From NCBI RefSeq assembly GCF_029227915.1, contig NC_079875.1, positions 28,520,001-28,584,000 of the forward strand: DNA of 64,000 nucleotides. The letters run 5' to 3'. Numbering within the stretch: position 1 is the first letter of the stretch; each line of letters starts with the position of its first letter. The notes beneath the pieces were generated by a model. That model ran no database searches and was not told the origin of the DNA. It was given only the letters and a program-made list of their open reading frames with translations. Below are positions 1 through 10,795 of this stretch, piece after piece. Both the position numbers and the translations under genes were made by a program. The stretch is from Hydractinia symbiolongicarpus (lineage: Eukaryota; Cnidaria; Hydrozoa; Anthoathecata; Hydractiniidae).

Positions 1-67
1 ATTGTTGCTTAGGGTCGACAACGTCGTCTCAGGTTCTATGTATTTTAGCCGTATAATTGACAAACGA
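1..67 (+). repeat. 124-bp satellite, partial monomer left of an insertion
   Basis: Matches the satellite monomer that fills 1890-6729 (the ATTTTAGCCGTATAATTGAC stretch followed by AAACGA). It stops at 67, where an inserted element begins. The missing half of the same monomer resumes at 1890 with GAGGCATTTC, so the two sides rebuild an uninterrupted monomer. Confidence 0.9.
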
Positions 68-180
68 CCCAGTAAACACAAAGACGTCTTAAAGACGTCT
101 TTTCTCGTCTCTAGCTCGTTCGGACGTCTCTCGACCAGAAAAAGACGTCTTAAAGACGTCTTTATAAGACGAGTCAAATC

Positions 181-490
181 TCGTTCAAAAGAAACCTCTT
201 AAAGACGTTTTTATTTGGTCTCCGTTAGACGAGTTATATCTTGTTCTAAAGAAACGTCTCAAAGACGTCTTTATTTGGTCTCTGTAAGACCAGTTATATC
301 TCGTTCTAAAGAAACGTCTCAAAGACGTCTTTATTTGGTCTCTGTAAGACCAGTAAAATCTTGTTCGAAAGAAACGTCTCAAAGACGTCTTCATTTGGTC
401 TCCGTAAGACCAGTAAAATCCCGTTGGAAATAAACGTCTCAAAGACGTCTTTATTTGGTCTCTGCAAGACATGTATAATCTCGTTCAAAA
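181..490 (+). repeat. 60-bp tandem repeat, about five units
   Basis: Successive 60-base units starting at 181, 241, 301, 361 and 421 align without gaps. Each contains AAACGTCTCAAAGACGTCTT and a TTTGGTCTCTGTAAGACCAG stretch, the latter an inverted repeat in its own right (GGTCT and AGACC). Because 60 is a multiple of three, the array yields repetitive open frames on both strands. These are repeat by-products, not genes. Confidence 0.9.
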
Positions 491-1707
491 TGAATGTCAT
501 CATTTCTTTTCGTTTTAAAGATAATTTCACAAGAAATAAATAAGAACGTTATTTGTTTGCCAATTCGCAATAATTGACGTAACCGTTTTTGATATTTCAG
601 AATTTTTTATACAGAGGTAGCCAAAAATTCGAATTAAATTTGTCCAAAAACGGATACATTTTACAATGAAAACAGCGTTCGAAAGACCGCATAGAATAAA
701 CTTGTAAAGAACATCGTTCTATTTCAACAAATGTTGCATTTGACGTTTACTTTTGAAGTTAAAGGAATAATGTGCTCCATAAAACAACAAGTAAATAGCA
801 AAGCAAAAGGCTGTTTTTACCCGAGATATGAATGGACAATAAAGAAAATATTTTGTTGATTAAAAGTAAGTATCTTAGATATTTTTTGTACTTTCTCGGG
901 CAGAAACATTTGCGATTTTTGGTTTTCACGCGGAAAATTATGTTTACGACTTATTTTAATCCAGTTTGAATTCAAGGGGAGCTTTCATCAATACTTGGGA
1001 AAATAATACTTTAAATGCTTAGTTTTAGCTTCACTATCCCTTCCCCTTTAATTGCACATGTTCTAAAGTTTTAGACCTCTTAAGTTTGTTCTTGAAAAAA
1101 AAACAGTAGCTATTTTATATATTGGCGTAATGACTGAAATGCATTTTATTAAAGGGTTGTTTGGATATAACTTCAAAGAATAAACACATCATCCAACGTG
1201 CACAATATGACAGACATATTTTCAAGCAGGGCTCAGACCAAAGTGTTACTGATTGGCGAAATAAAACGACGCCGTTGTTCAAGACAACCTTCAAAGATAC
1301 TAACTGTTATTGTTTATGGTCAACAATTTTAATTTTGTAGTACTAGCTACGCTGTATATTTTGTATAATGCACGCTTTTTTATAAGCAAAACAGCAGTTT
1401 AGCTTAATGCAGCTTAGGTTTTTCTGTTTTAAATGCTTGATTGTTGCTTATCTGTTGCTCATTGAACATTCATCTTTTAGAACAAGAAAAGTTGTTGCTT
1501 ATAAAAAAGCTTGTATGTGATATTAATTTATTCTTATTAAACTGTTTATTTATATAAATGATAGAAATATAAATTTTCTATGAAATACTTCATCATCGTT
1601 TTCTTAACCCTTTTCTTGTTTTGGTTTATCACACCTCCATCAGAATTAAAATTACTAAAATCCTAATACGCATAGGCTAAAATTATTGGCAGTATAACGT
1701 TTGAAAG
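491..1707. other. Non-coding interior of the inverted-repeat element
   Basis: AT-rich sequence with no open frame worth calling, no tandem repeat and no recognised motif. It is internal cargo of the non-autonomous element. Confidence 0.6.
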
Positions 1708-1877
1708 AGACTAGATAAGGACGTCTTTAAAACGTCTTTAACACGTCGCAAAAAGACGTCTTTTTATGTTTGTTAAAGACGTCTTTAGGCGTTACGCTTT
1801 TAGACGGGTCAGAGACGTCTTAGAGACGTCTCATCTGGTCTTTAAAAGACGTTTTAAAGACGTGTTTAAGACGTCTC
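1708..1877. repeat. AAGACGTCTT palindrome cluster, right subterminal region
   Basis: Repeated copies and near-copies of AAGACGTCTT and GAGACGTCTC mirror the left subterminal cluster at 80-170. Dense subterminal motifs are commonly transposase-binding sites in DNA transposons. That role is inferred here. Confidence 0.7.
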
Positions 1878-1889
1878 GTGTTTACTGGG

Positions 1890-4800
1890 GAGGCATTTCA
1901 AAATAACGAGTGTCATGTACTTGCGACTTTTCTTATTGATACAAGATAATTGTCATTTAGGGTCGAGTACCTCGTCTCAGGTTTTATATATTTTAGCCTG
2001 AAAATTGATAAACAAGGCATTCAAAAGAGACAAATGTCTCATATATTTGCTATTCTTCGTGTTGATACAAGATAATTGTCATTTAGGGTCAACAACCTCG
2101 TCTCAGGTTCCATTTATTTTAGTCGTATAATTGCTAAACGAGGCATTTCAAAGTGACGAGTGTGATGTATTTGCGATTTTTCGTATTGGTACAAGATGAT
2201 TGTCATTTAGCGTCAACAACCTCGTCTCAGGTTCTATGTATTCTAGCCGTATAATTGATAAACGATGCATTTCAAAGGGACGAGTGTCATGTATTTGCGA
2301 TTTTTCGTATTGATACAAGATAATTGTCATTTAGGGACGACAAGCTCGTTAAAGTTTCTATATATTTTAGCCGTAAAATTGATAAACGAGGCATTCAAAA
2401 GAGACAAATGTCTCATATATATTCGATTCTTCGTGTTCGTACAAGATATGTGCCATTTAGGGTGGACACCCTCATCTAAGTTTCTATATATTTTAGTCGT
2501 AAAATTGATAAACGAGGCACTTAAAAGAGACAAATGTCTGATATTCTTGCCATTTTTCCTACTGATATAAGATAATTGTTATTTAGGGACGACAACCTCG
2601 TCTCAGTTTCTATAAGTTTTAGTTGTAAAATTGATAAACGAGGCATTTCAAAGTGACGAGTGTCATGTATATGCGACTTTTCGTATTGATACAAGATAAT
2701 TGTCATTTAGTGTCGACAACCTCGTCCCAGTTTCTATGTATTTTGGCCGTAAAATTGATAAACGAGGCATTTCAAAGTGACCAGTGCCATCTATTTGCGA
2801 TTTTTCGCAATGATACAGGATAATTGTCGGTTAGAGTCGACAACTTCGTCTCAGGTTCTATGTATTTTAGCCGTATAATTGATAAACGAGGCATTTAAAA
2901 GAGACAAATGTCTGATATTCTTGCCATTTTTCCTACTGATATAAGATAATTGTTATTTAGGGACGACAACCTCGTCTCAGTTTCTATAAGTTTTAGTTGT
3001 AAAATTGATAAACGAGGCATTTCAAAGTGACGAGTGTCATGTATATGCGACTTTTCGTATTGATACAAGATAATTGTCATTTAGCGTCGACAACCCCGTC
3101 CCAGTTTCTATGTATTTTGGCCGTAAAATTGATAAACGAGGCATTTCAAAGTGACCAGTGCCATCTATTTGCGATTTTTCGCATTGATACAGGATAATTT
3201 TAGGTTAGGGTCGACAACTTCGTCTCAGGTTCTATGTATTTTAGCCGTATAATTGATAAACGAGGCATTTCAAAGTAACGAGTGTCATGTACTTGCGATT
3301 TTTCGTTTTGATACAAGATAATTGTCATTTAGGGTCGAGTACCTTGTCTCAGGTTCTGTATATTTTAGCCGTAAAATTGATAAACGAGGCATTTAAAAGA
3401 GATAAATGTCTCACATATTTGCGATTCTTCGTGTTGATACAAGATAAATGTCATTTGGGGTCAACAACGTCTCAGGTTCTGTATATTTTAGTTGTAAAAT
3501 TGATAAACGAGGCATTTCAAAGTGACCAGTGTCATGTATTTGCAATTTTTCGTATTGATACAAGATAATTGTACCTTAGGGTCAGCAACCTCGTCTCAGG
3601 TTCTATATATTTTAGCCGTAAAATTGATAAACGAGGCATTTAAAAGAGACAAATGTCTCACATATTTGCGATTCTTCGTGTTGATACAAGATAAATGTCA
3701 TTTGGGGTCAACAACGTCTCAGGTTCTGTATATTTTTCTCGTAAAATTGATAAACGAGGCATTTCAAACTGACGAGTGTCATGTACTTGCCATTTTTAGC
3801 ATTGATACAAGATATTGTCAATTAGGGTCAACAACCTCGTCTCAGGTTCTATGTATTTAAGCCGTAAAATTGATAAACGAGGCATTTAAAAGAGACAAAT
3901 GTCTCATATATTTGCGATTCTTCGTGTTGATACAAGATAATTGTCATTTAGGGACGACAATCTCGACTCAGTTTCTATAAGTTTTAGTTGTAAAATTGAT
4001 AAACGAGGCATTTCAAAGTGATGAGTGTCATGTATATGCGACTTTTCGTATTGATACAAGATAATTGTCATTTAGCGTCGACAACCTCGTCCCAGTTTCT
4101 ATGTATTTTAACCGTAAAATTGATAAACGAGGCATTTCAAAGTAACCAGTGCCATGTATTTGCGATTTTTCGCATTGATACAGGATAATTGTTGCTTAGG
4201 GTCGACAACGTCGTCTCAGGTTCTATGTATTTTAGCCGTATAATTGACAAACGAGGCATTTCAAAGTAACGAGTGTCATGTATTTGCGATTTTTCGTATT
4301 GATACAAGATAATTGTCATTTAGGGTCGACAACCTCGTCCGAGTTTCTATGTATTTTGGCCGTAAAATTGATAAACGAGGCATTTCAAAGTGACCAGTGC
4401 CATCTAGTTGCGATTTTTCGCATTGATACAGGATAGTTGTCGGTTAGGGTCGACAACTTCGTCTCAGGTTCTATGTATTTTAGCCGTATAATTGATAAAC
4501 GAGGCATTTCAAAGTAACGAGTGTCATGTACTTTCGACTTTTCGTTTTGATACAAGATAATTGTCATTTAGGGTCGAGTACCTTGTCTCAGGTTCTATAT
4601 ATTTTAGCCGTAAAATTGATAAACGAGGCATTTAAAAGAGATAAATGTCTCACATAATTGCGATTCTTCGTGTTGATACAAGATAAATGTCATTTGGGGT
4701 CAACAACGTCTCAGGTTCTGTATATTTTAGTTGTAAAATTGATAAACGAGGCATTTCAAAGTGACCAGTGTCATGTATTTGCAATTTTTCGTACTGATAC

Positions 4801-6729
4801 AAGATAATTGTACCTTAGGGTCAGCAACGTCTCAGGTTCCATATACTTTAGTCGTAAAATTGATAAACGAGGCATTTTAAAGTGACCAGTGCCATGTATT
4901 TGCGATTTTTCGTATTGATACAGGATAATTGTCAATTAGGGTCAACAACTTCGTCTCAGGTTTTCTATATTTTAGCCGTAAAATTGATAAACGAGGCATT
5001 TAAAAGAGACAAATGTCTCACATATTTGCGATTCTTCGTGTTGATACAAGATAAATGTCATTTGGGGTGAACAACGTCTCAGGTTCTATATATTTTACTC
5101 GTAAAATTGATAAACGAGGCATTTAAAAGTGACGAGTGTCATGTACTTGCCATGTTTAGCATTGATACAAGATAATTGTCATTTAGGGTCGACAAGCTCG
5201 TCCCAGTTTCTATGTATTTTAGCCGTAAAATTGATAAACGAGGCATTTCAAAGTGACCAGTGCCATGTATTTGCGATTCTTCGTGTTGATACAAGATAAT
5301 TGTCATTTAGGGACGACAAGCTCGTTAAAGTTTCTATATATTTTAGCCGTAAAATTGATAAATGAGGCATTCAAAAGAGACAAATGTCTCATATATATGC
5401 GATTCTTCGTGTTGATACAAGATAATTGTCATTTAGGGTTGACAACCTCGTCTCAGGTCACATATATTTTAGTCGTAAAATTGCTAAACAAGGCATTTCA
5501 AAGTGACGTGTATTTGCGATTTTTCGTATTGATACAAGATAATTGTCATTTAGGGTCAACAACCTCGTCTCATGTTTTATATATTTTAGCCTGAAAATTG
5601 ATAAACAGGGCATTCAAAAGAGACAAATGTCTCATATATTTGCTATTCTTCGTGTTGATACAAGATAATTGTCATTTAGGGTCAACAACCTCGTCTCAGG
5701 TTCCATTTATTTTAGTCGTAAAATTGATAAACGAGGCATTTAAAAAAGACAAATGTCTGATATATTTGCCATTTTTCGTATTGATACAAGATATTTGTCA
5801 TTTAGGATCAACAACCTCGTCTCAGGTTTTATATATTTTAGCCTGAAAATTGATAAACAAGGCATTCAAAAGAGACAAATGTCTCATATATTTGCTATTC
5901 TTCGTGTTGATACAAGATAATTGTCATTTAGGGTCAACAACCTCGTCTCAGGTTCCATTTATTTTAGTCGTATAATTGCTAAACGAGGCATTTCAAAGTG
6001 ACGAGTGTGATGTATTTGCGATTTTTCGTATTGGTACAAGATGATTGTCATTTAGCGTCAACAACCTCGTCTCAGGTTCTATGTATTCTAGCCGTATAAT
6101 TGATAAACGATGCATTTCAAAGGGACGAGTGTCATGTATTTGCGATTTTTCGTATTGATACAAGATAATTGTCATTTAGGGACGACAACTTCGTCTGGAC
6201 TTCAATATATTTTAGCCGTAGAATTGATAAACGAGGCATTTTAAAGAGTTAAGTGTCTCATATATTTGCGATTTCCGTCTTGATACAGGATAATTGTCAT
6301 TTAAGGTCGACAAACTTATCCCTGGTACTATATGTTTTAACCGTAGAATTGAGAAACCAGTCATTTCAAAGCGACGAGTGTTATATATTTGCGATTTTTC
6401 GTATTGTTACAGAATAAATGTCACTTAGAGTCGACGACTTCGTCTCAGGTTCAATATATTTTAGCCGTAGGATTGATAAAAGAGGCATTTCAAAAAGACA
6501 AGTGTCTCACATATTAGCGATTTTTCGTATTGATCCAGGATAATTGCATTTAGGGACGACAATCTTGTCTCAGGTTCAATATATTTAATCCGTAGAATTG
6601 ATAAATGAGTCATTTCAAAGTGACGAGTGTCATTTATTTGCGAATTTTCGTATTGGTACTGGGTAATTGTCATTTAAGATCGACAACCTCGTCTGAGTTT
6701 CTATATAATTTGGCCATAGAATTGATAAA
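1890..6729 (+). repeat. 124-bp satellite array, macro-repeat copy A
   Basis: Head-to-tail monomers of about 124 bp, for example monomer starts at 3013, 3137 and 3261. The core reads AAAATTGATAAACGAGGCAT, then a variable part (AAAGAGACAAATGTCTC or AAAGTGACGAGTGTCATG), then TTTTTCGTATTGATACAAG and a TTTAGGGTC/GACAACCTCGTCTC part. Type-1 (GAGACAAATGTCTC) and type-2 (GTGACGAGTGTCATG) monomers are mixed. No gene is hidden in it: open frames arise on both strands because some monomers are near multiples of three. Confidence 0.95.
2513..3260 (+). repeat. 374-bp satellite trimer, two copies (copy A)
   Basis: Three adjacent monomers (126+124+124 bp) form a unit repeated at 2513 and 2887. The unit is recognised by the TGTCTGATATTCTTGCC variant monomer followed by the GTATATGCGACTTTTCG and CAGTGCCATCTATTTGCG variants. 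Confidence 0.9.
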
Positions 6730-7735
6730 CACGGTGGTAATATTCTTTCCATTTTCTCCCATTTGCAGCAATTGCGTAACATATGTTTCTCCGAAAAACC
6801 GGTATTCGATTTTTTCTACAGGTTATTATTTTAAGCGACGAAAAATCATCGGTCCCGTAGCTTCTAAGTAATTGACCTCACTTTCCGTATTCGTAGTTTA
6901 GAAGCGGTTCATTTTCATTTGTGCTGGCCAGCTAAGCTACTGAAAAGCTACTAAACGCAAGAATGGGTTCTGAACGAAATAGCAATTTCTGGACTGATTT
7001 GGAATTAAAATTAGGTACCTTCGAGCGCCATTGGTTTCATGGTGTAGCAAGTGATGTTAAGAAAGGCTATTGTATGAATAGTTCTATGTGGTGTTGAAAA
7101 ACTGATAGGCAATCAATTGTAGGTCCCATGATAGTTACTTACGAGAAATAGGTGCACGTATGTTAGTTCCTCCAGTTACATTGTTTGTACCTTGACAGAT
7201 CATGCGTTACTTAGTCTGTCTTTGCAAAAATTATGGGGCAGAAGTAGAGTGTGTTCTGCCAAAAAGTAAAAATAAAAAAGGCCAAAAAATAGTAATCTTT
7301 TTATAAAATGTAACTAGTGCCTTAAAGATATTTAATCCTGTACGTTTTCATGGGACTAACTATCTTGTATTGAATATGCACATAGCCTTTCGAAAGTATT
7401 GTTTTATATTCAACGGACACTGCTGATGGCTTTGTTGTTGACACCCATGTGCAGTCATTAATGCTTCATTGTGCTCAAACAGTAACAGCGGCAGAAGTAT
7501 AGTTAGTATAGCTAAATTGTTCGTAGCTTCACATTTCAAGGAACAATAAATATTGTATATTGTTTGCGTAGCGTTTCTTATTTATAGCTAGTAGTCATTT
7601 AGAAGTTGTAAACTATTTAGTTTGGGTTTATGTGAGATCGACTATTTTAGCTTTATCCAATTTGTTGTCTACTTATCCATTTTGGAAAAACAACAGTCTG
7701 AAAACAATCCTTGTTTGAATTATAAGCTATTTTTT

Positions 7736-8078
7736 AATCATCATCATCATCATTCTCGGCTTAACGTCCGTTTTTCATGTTAGCATGGGTTGGACAGGAT
7801 ATATTAATGACCCTCTTCCAATCTGATCTAGACATTTAAACATTTAAATGTGTTACATTTAAACTCAACTTCCTCTGTGTCAAGTCTGTCCTTATAACTT
7901 CCTGCCAAGTCTTTCTCGGTCTACCTCTGGGCTTTGCCCCAGGAACTATCAAGTCTATAACACTTATAAAGTTAAAATATAAATGGCATTTTATATGTAA
8001 TAATAAGTATTTTCCCTGTCCAGGATTCGAACCCAGGTCTCTCATTTGTACGAGTGTCATTCCATTAGACCAACAGGG
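7736..8078 (-). mobile_element. tRNA-derived SINE with LINE 3' tail, copy A
   Basis: Read on the minus strand, a tRNA-like head (8078-8014) has a 7-bp acceptor-type pairing (CCCTGTT with GACAGGG) and a perfect internal B box GGTTCGAATCC. It is followed by a linker, then sequence encoding GRPRKTWQEVIRTDL, typical of the C-terminus of non-LTR retrotransposon ORF2 proteins. It ends in TTAAGCCGAGAATGATGATG with a short ATG-type microsatellite. A tRNA head fused to a LINE 3' end is the classic SINE layout, mobilised in trans by the partner LINE. Confidence 0.7.
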
Positions 8079-8619
8079 CCTTAATACAAAAACAATTTTC
8101 TAGTTGTACAGGTTAGTCCAATAAAAGACATATTTCAATAAATATTTTGCAATATCAGGTTTTTGGTGCAACAATGTGTATTTGAAAGTAAAAAGCAACA
8201 ACAGGTTGACTGCGCGTAAAAGTAAAAAATACTATATACTGTATTGTCTTTGTTGCTGTTAAATGCTCTTCCTCTATGTATCAATTGAAATGTCATTGGA
8301 AATTCTGGAACAAAAAATCAAAGCTGATTGTAATTTTAGCTTATTTTCCTGTATGTTTTAGGATTTTATATAAAAAATAGGAAAAAAAGAAAGCTAATAG
8401 AACAAATTATATGTACCTTTTGATTGATAACTACCCTCTGAAATATGCAAGAAGGCTTGTATAAATATATTCAATATATATTATATACTAACTGTAACAT
8501 ATAAACCATTAATTGGGCTATGTGAACACAACACAACCCAAGGGTTCCTTCTGGTATATACTATTTCACATAATTCACTTAATTTCCCTATGTGAACAGT
8601 ACATTATCTATTGTATTAC

Positions 8620-8696
8620 GAGAGTGTAGTTTAATTCAAAACAGCAGGATCACTTTACAGGTCTTTGCAGATGCAGGTTCATACCCTGTCACTCTC
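8620..8696 (+). pseudogene. Mitochondrial-type tRNA-like sequence, copy A
   Basis: The sequence can fold as a tRNA. The acceptor is GAGAGTG with CACTCTC (7 of 7 pairs). The D arm is GTTT-AAAC with a short loop. The T arm is GCAGG/CCTGT with a TTCATAC loop placed exactly before the 3' acceptor strand. An anticodon-like stem GGATC/GGTCT encloses a loop containing TAC (Val if real). The anticodon loop and variable region are too long, so function is unlikely. It lacks the GG of a normal D loop, which resembles animal mitochondrial tRNAs. It could be a nuclear relic of one, or chance. Confidence 0.35.
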
Positions 8697-8877
8697 AATA
8701 CATAAATCATAGCTACAAAATCTGACTTTGACGAGCTGACCCCAGTCGCGTAGATTATAAAAATGGTTCTAGAAAGTGAGTTGTGAAGTAATTCCTAGTT
8801 GAGGGTAACTATTATTCCATTACCTACACTAGTTTATCCAATGATTGTACTTGATATATTTGTTTTTTAGGTTTAGA

Positions 8878-8943
8878 CCTGTCCAGGATTCAAACCTAGA
8901 TCTCTCATTTTTCATGAGTGACATAGCCATTAGGCCAACAGGG
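8878..8943 (-). pseudogene. tRNA-like SINE head relic, copy A
   Basis: Minus-strand sequence starting CCCTGTTGGCCTAATGGC and ending CCTGGACAGG closely resembles the SINE head at 8014-8078, but its B box is degraded (GGTTTGAATCC). About 45 bp upstream of the head (TATTGGACTAACCTG and the following bases) is also shared with the other copy, so the repeated unit extends 5' of the tRNA part. No LINE tail is seen here. Confidence 0.6.
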
Positions 8944-9252
8944 CATCAATACGAAAACAGTTTTTAATTTGTGCAGGTTAGTCCAATAACAGGAAAATGA
9001 ATGAAAAACTTGTTTGCTAATTTCTACGATAATCTTGGCAAAATCACTCTAATAATACATATATGAAACACCAATTTTCAGTATAAATATTTTGTATCAA
9101 TTAAATGTATTTACGGGGCAATGTGTTTTGGAATGTATACAGTGAATTAGTGACAACAAAAAGCTGTTATTTGCTACCAGATTTTCTTTTTTTCTGTTGG
9201 CTGTATAACAATACTTTAAAAACTAAATAAAACTCTGCAAAATGAACTGTCA

Positions 9253-10338
9253 TTATTCACTTGAAAGAAGTCCTTCTAATCTACGAATTAATACTTCCTT
9301 GTTCCCAGCAACAAAACGATTGCGAATTTTTAGATGACTTCTGAGCTCAGACATGGTTAATTGTGATGGGATGATAATATTTGGATTGACACAGCGACCT
9401 TTAGTATGACTTGATTTCACATGACAGCTTAGCATAGATTCATCAGAAAATGTTATTTTACAACTCTTACATGCAACTGGTTTTAATATTGCAACAACAT
9501 CTGCAATCAAATGACCACTTTGAGCACATTGAATAATCTTTGTTGAATTGAAACAGGTTTCACAAATATCAGAATTGTTAAAGAAGGGACGCGAGCAATA
9601 ACAATAAATAACATCACTGTCATCCAAATTTGGCTTTCTTGGTCTATAGTGGGAGTGATAGGTTGCCTTTGTAGGAAAATGATACGGTAGGTAGAAGTTA
9701 CGTACAAATCTTGACCTCATACTGCTGGTTTAGTAAAGTGATCTCATTTTCTAGTTCAGTTTTCTCCACAATAGTTTTATCGAATTGCTCTCTTTTTTCG
9801 ATTTCTTGAAGCGTCAGCTCATTTACAGATAATTCCAATGTCTCCTTCTGGGCAATCAGCGTTTTAACCTGACTATTTTTCAAAGTTGGGGAAGACTTCC
9901 AAAACACCAACTGCACCTCTTTGTCACATTTACCTTTATGCCCGATGGCCTTTGAACACTGGTCCTTATTTCTATTACAACAAACATCACTAAAAATAAA
10001 AAAAAACAAGGCTAAGTTTAGCTACCTAGCTCTATAGCTAGCTAGCTATATTTTAGCTAGAGCTCTTCTAAATTATTTGTTCTACTATAACTGAATGCAA
10101 ATAATCTTAGCTAGCTATTTATTAACTAGTTTTAGGCCGATTTAAAAAAAGTAAAATGTTTAGCTACGCTTTTTATTGGCTAAAATTAAAAAAACATAAT
10201 GGCCAAAGCATTTTCCACTGCTAGGACTCACACGAAAGGTTATGGTGTTCGGTAGAAATTAAAATGCACTTTATATATTGATTTGTAACTCTAGTTTTAC
10301 CTTAAACCTGCATCTGAATTTTCTTGAGCAGACTCCAT
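9253..10338 (-). CDS. Three-exon zinc-finger/SAP protein, copy A (predicted 241 aa)
   Basis: Model: exon 1 10338-10301, intron 10300-9990, exon 2 9989-9716, intron 9715-9667, exon 3 9666-9253. Intron 1 has a good donor (AAG then GTAAAA) and a T-rich acceptor (TTTTTAG), and joins in frame through a split Ser codon at residue 13. Intron 2 would be only 49 bp (GTCAAG to CTACAAAG). It is proposed because it links two clearly protein-like frames that otherwise conflict; a frameshift is the alternative. The protein has Cys16, Cys17, Cys24, His30 and Cys34, a coiled coil at about 56-104, a C-x-C...C-x2-C cluster (Cys126, 128, 139, 142, 151, His156), a C2H2 finger (Cys170, Cys173, His186, His191) and a SAP-like helix pair at 207-238. 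SAP and C2H2 domains bind nucleic acids, so a nuclear DNA-binding role is inferred. No transposase core is visible. Confidence 0.55.
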
Positions 10339-10787
10339 AAATATTGATTACAATTTCTACCTTGTTAAAATTTACAAAAGTTACGGCAAACTTGATATAT
10401 GACAACCAAATATTCACAAATCCAAAAATTTGACATATTTTGGCGCTCCGGAATAATATTTTCAACTTCTATCAAAAAGTCACAAAGTAGAACCACGCAG
10501 AAACCTTTCCTGTTTCATAGTTGACCGAGGTGATAGCTTTTAGTTACAAATCATAATAGAGGTCAAAAACGATAATAATGCAGTATGGCTGCTTTAACTT
10601 AGGTATAATTTGCAAAATGGCTATGTAAGAGGTGAAATGAGTTACTTTAACTTACTAATTTTAATTTAGCTTAATTTTATGATGTCAAAATTATACTTAG
10701 TGAATACATTTCTCAAGGAATGAGAGGGTTGTGTTATCGTCCTTACGGAATAACTAGGCGCGGGAGGCGCATTATGAGCTATTAAGA

Positions 10788-10795
10788 TGACGTCA
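10788..10795. promoter_or_regulatory. CRE-type palindrome TGACGTCA, copy A
   Basis: A perfect CREB/ATF site lies 35 bp inside the right end of the module, next to a GC-rich patch (GGCGCGGGAGGCGC at 10,758-10,771). It lies about 450 bp upstream of the minus-strand gene start and could act as a promoter element for it. This is motif-level evidence only. Confidence 0.3.

Larger units (their letters stand above)
68..1889. mobile_element. Non-autonomous inverted-repeat DNA element with AAGACGTCTT arrays
   Basis: The ends are perfect 12-bp inverted repeats, CCCAGTAAACAC at 68-79 and its complement at 1878-1889. Similarity continues inward imperfectly through AGACGTCTTAAA. The dinucleotide GA at 66-67 is repeated at 1890-1891, and removing the element restores a normal satellite monomer. 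This is direct evidence of insertion with a 2-bp target duplication. Both inner flanks (80-490 and about 1708-1877) are packed with the palindrome AAGACGTCTT, and the interior shows no credible coding region. A 2-bp duplication is compatible with several cut-and-paste superfamilies, so I assign none. It must depend on a transposase encoded elsewhere. Confidence 0.8.

Noticed and set aside
2-543. Open frames rich in KETSQRRLYLVSVRPV
   Set aside because: Produced by the 60-bp tandem repeat, whose length is a multiple of three; both strands are open.
2600-2720. CENP-B box in the satellite monomer
   Set aside because: The closest match, around TTTCGTATTGATACAAG, has the TTCG part but not the conserved A and CGGG positions.
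1890-6729. Many 60-140 aa open frames with LRFFVLIQD or MPRLSIIRLKYIEPET
   Set aside because: They are translations of the 124-bp satellite on opposite strands, recur in every array, lack starts and splice contexts, and appear or vanish with single monomer indels.
9507-9707. 66-aa frame overlapping the zinc-finger exon
   Set aside because: Alternative frame of exon 3; only the other frame has the Cys/His and SAP pattern. The Pro/Leu difference it shows in copy C is synonymous in the real frame.
10271-10465. 64-aa minus-strand frame upstream of the zinc-finger/SAP gene
   Set aside because: It overlaps exon 1 in a different frame and shows no family features; the exon 1 ATG at 10,338 explains the coding signal better.
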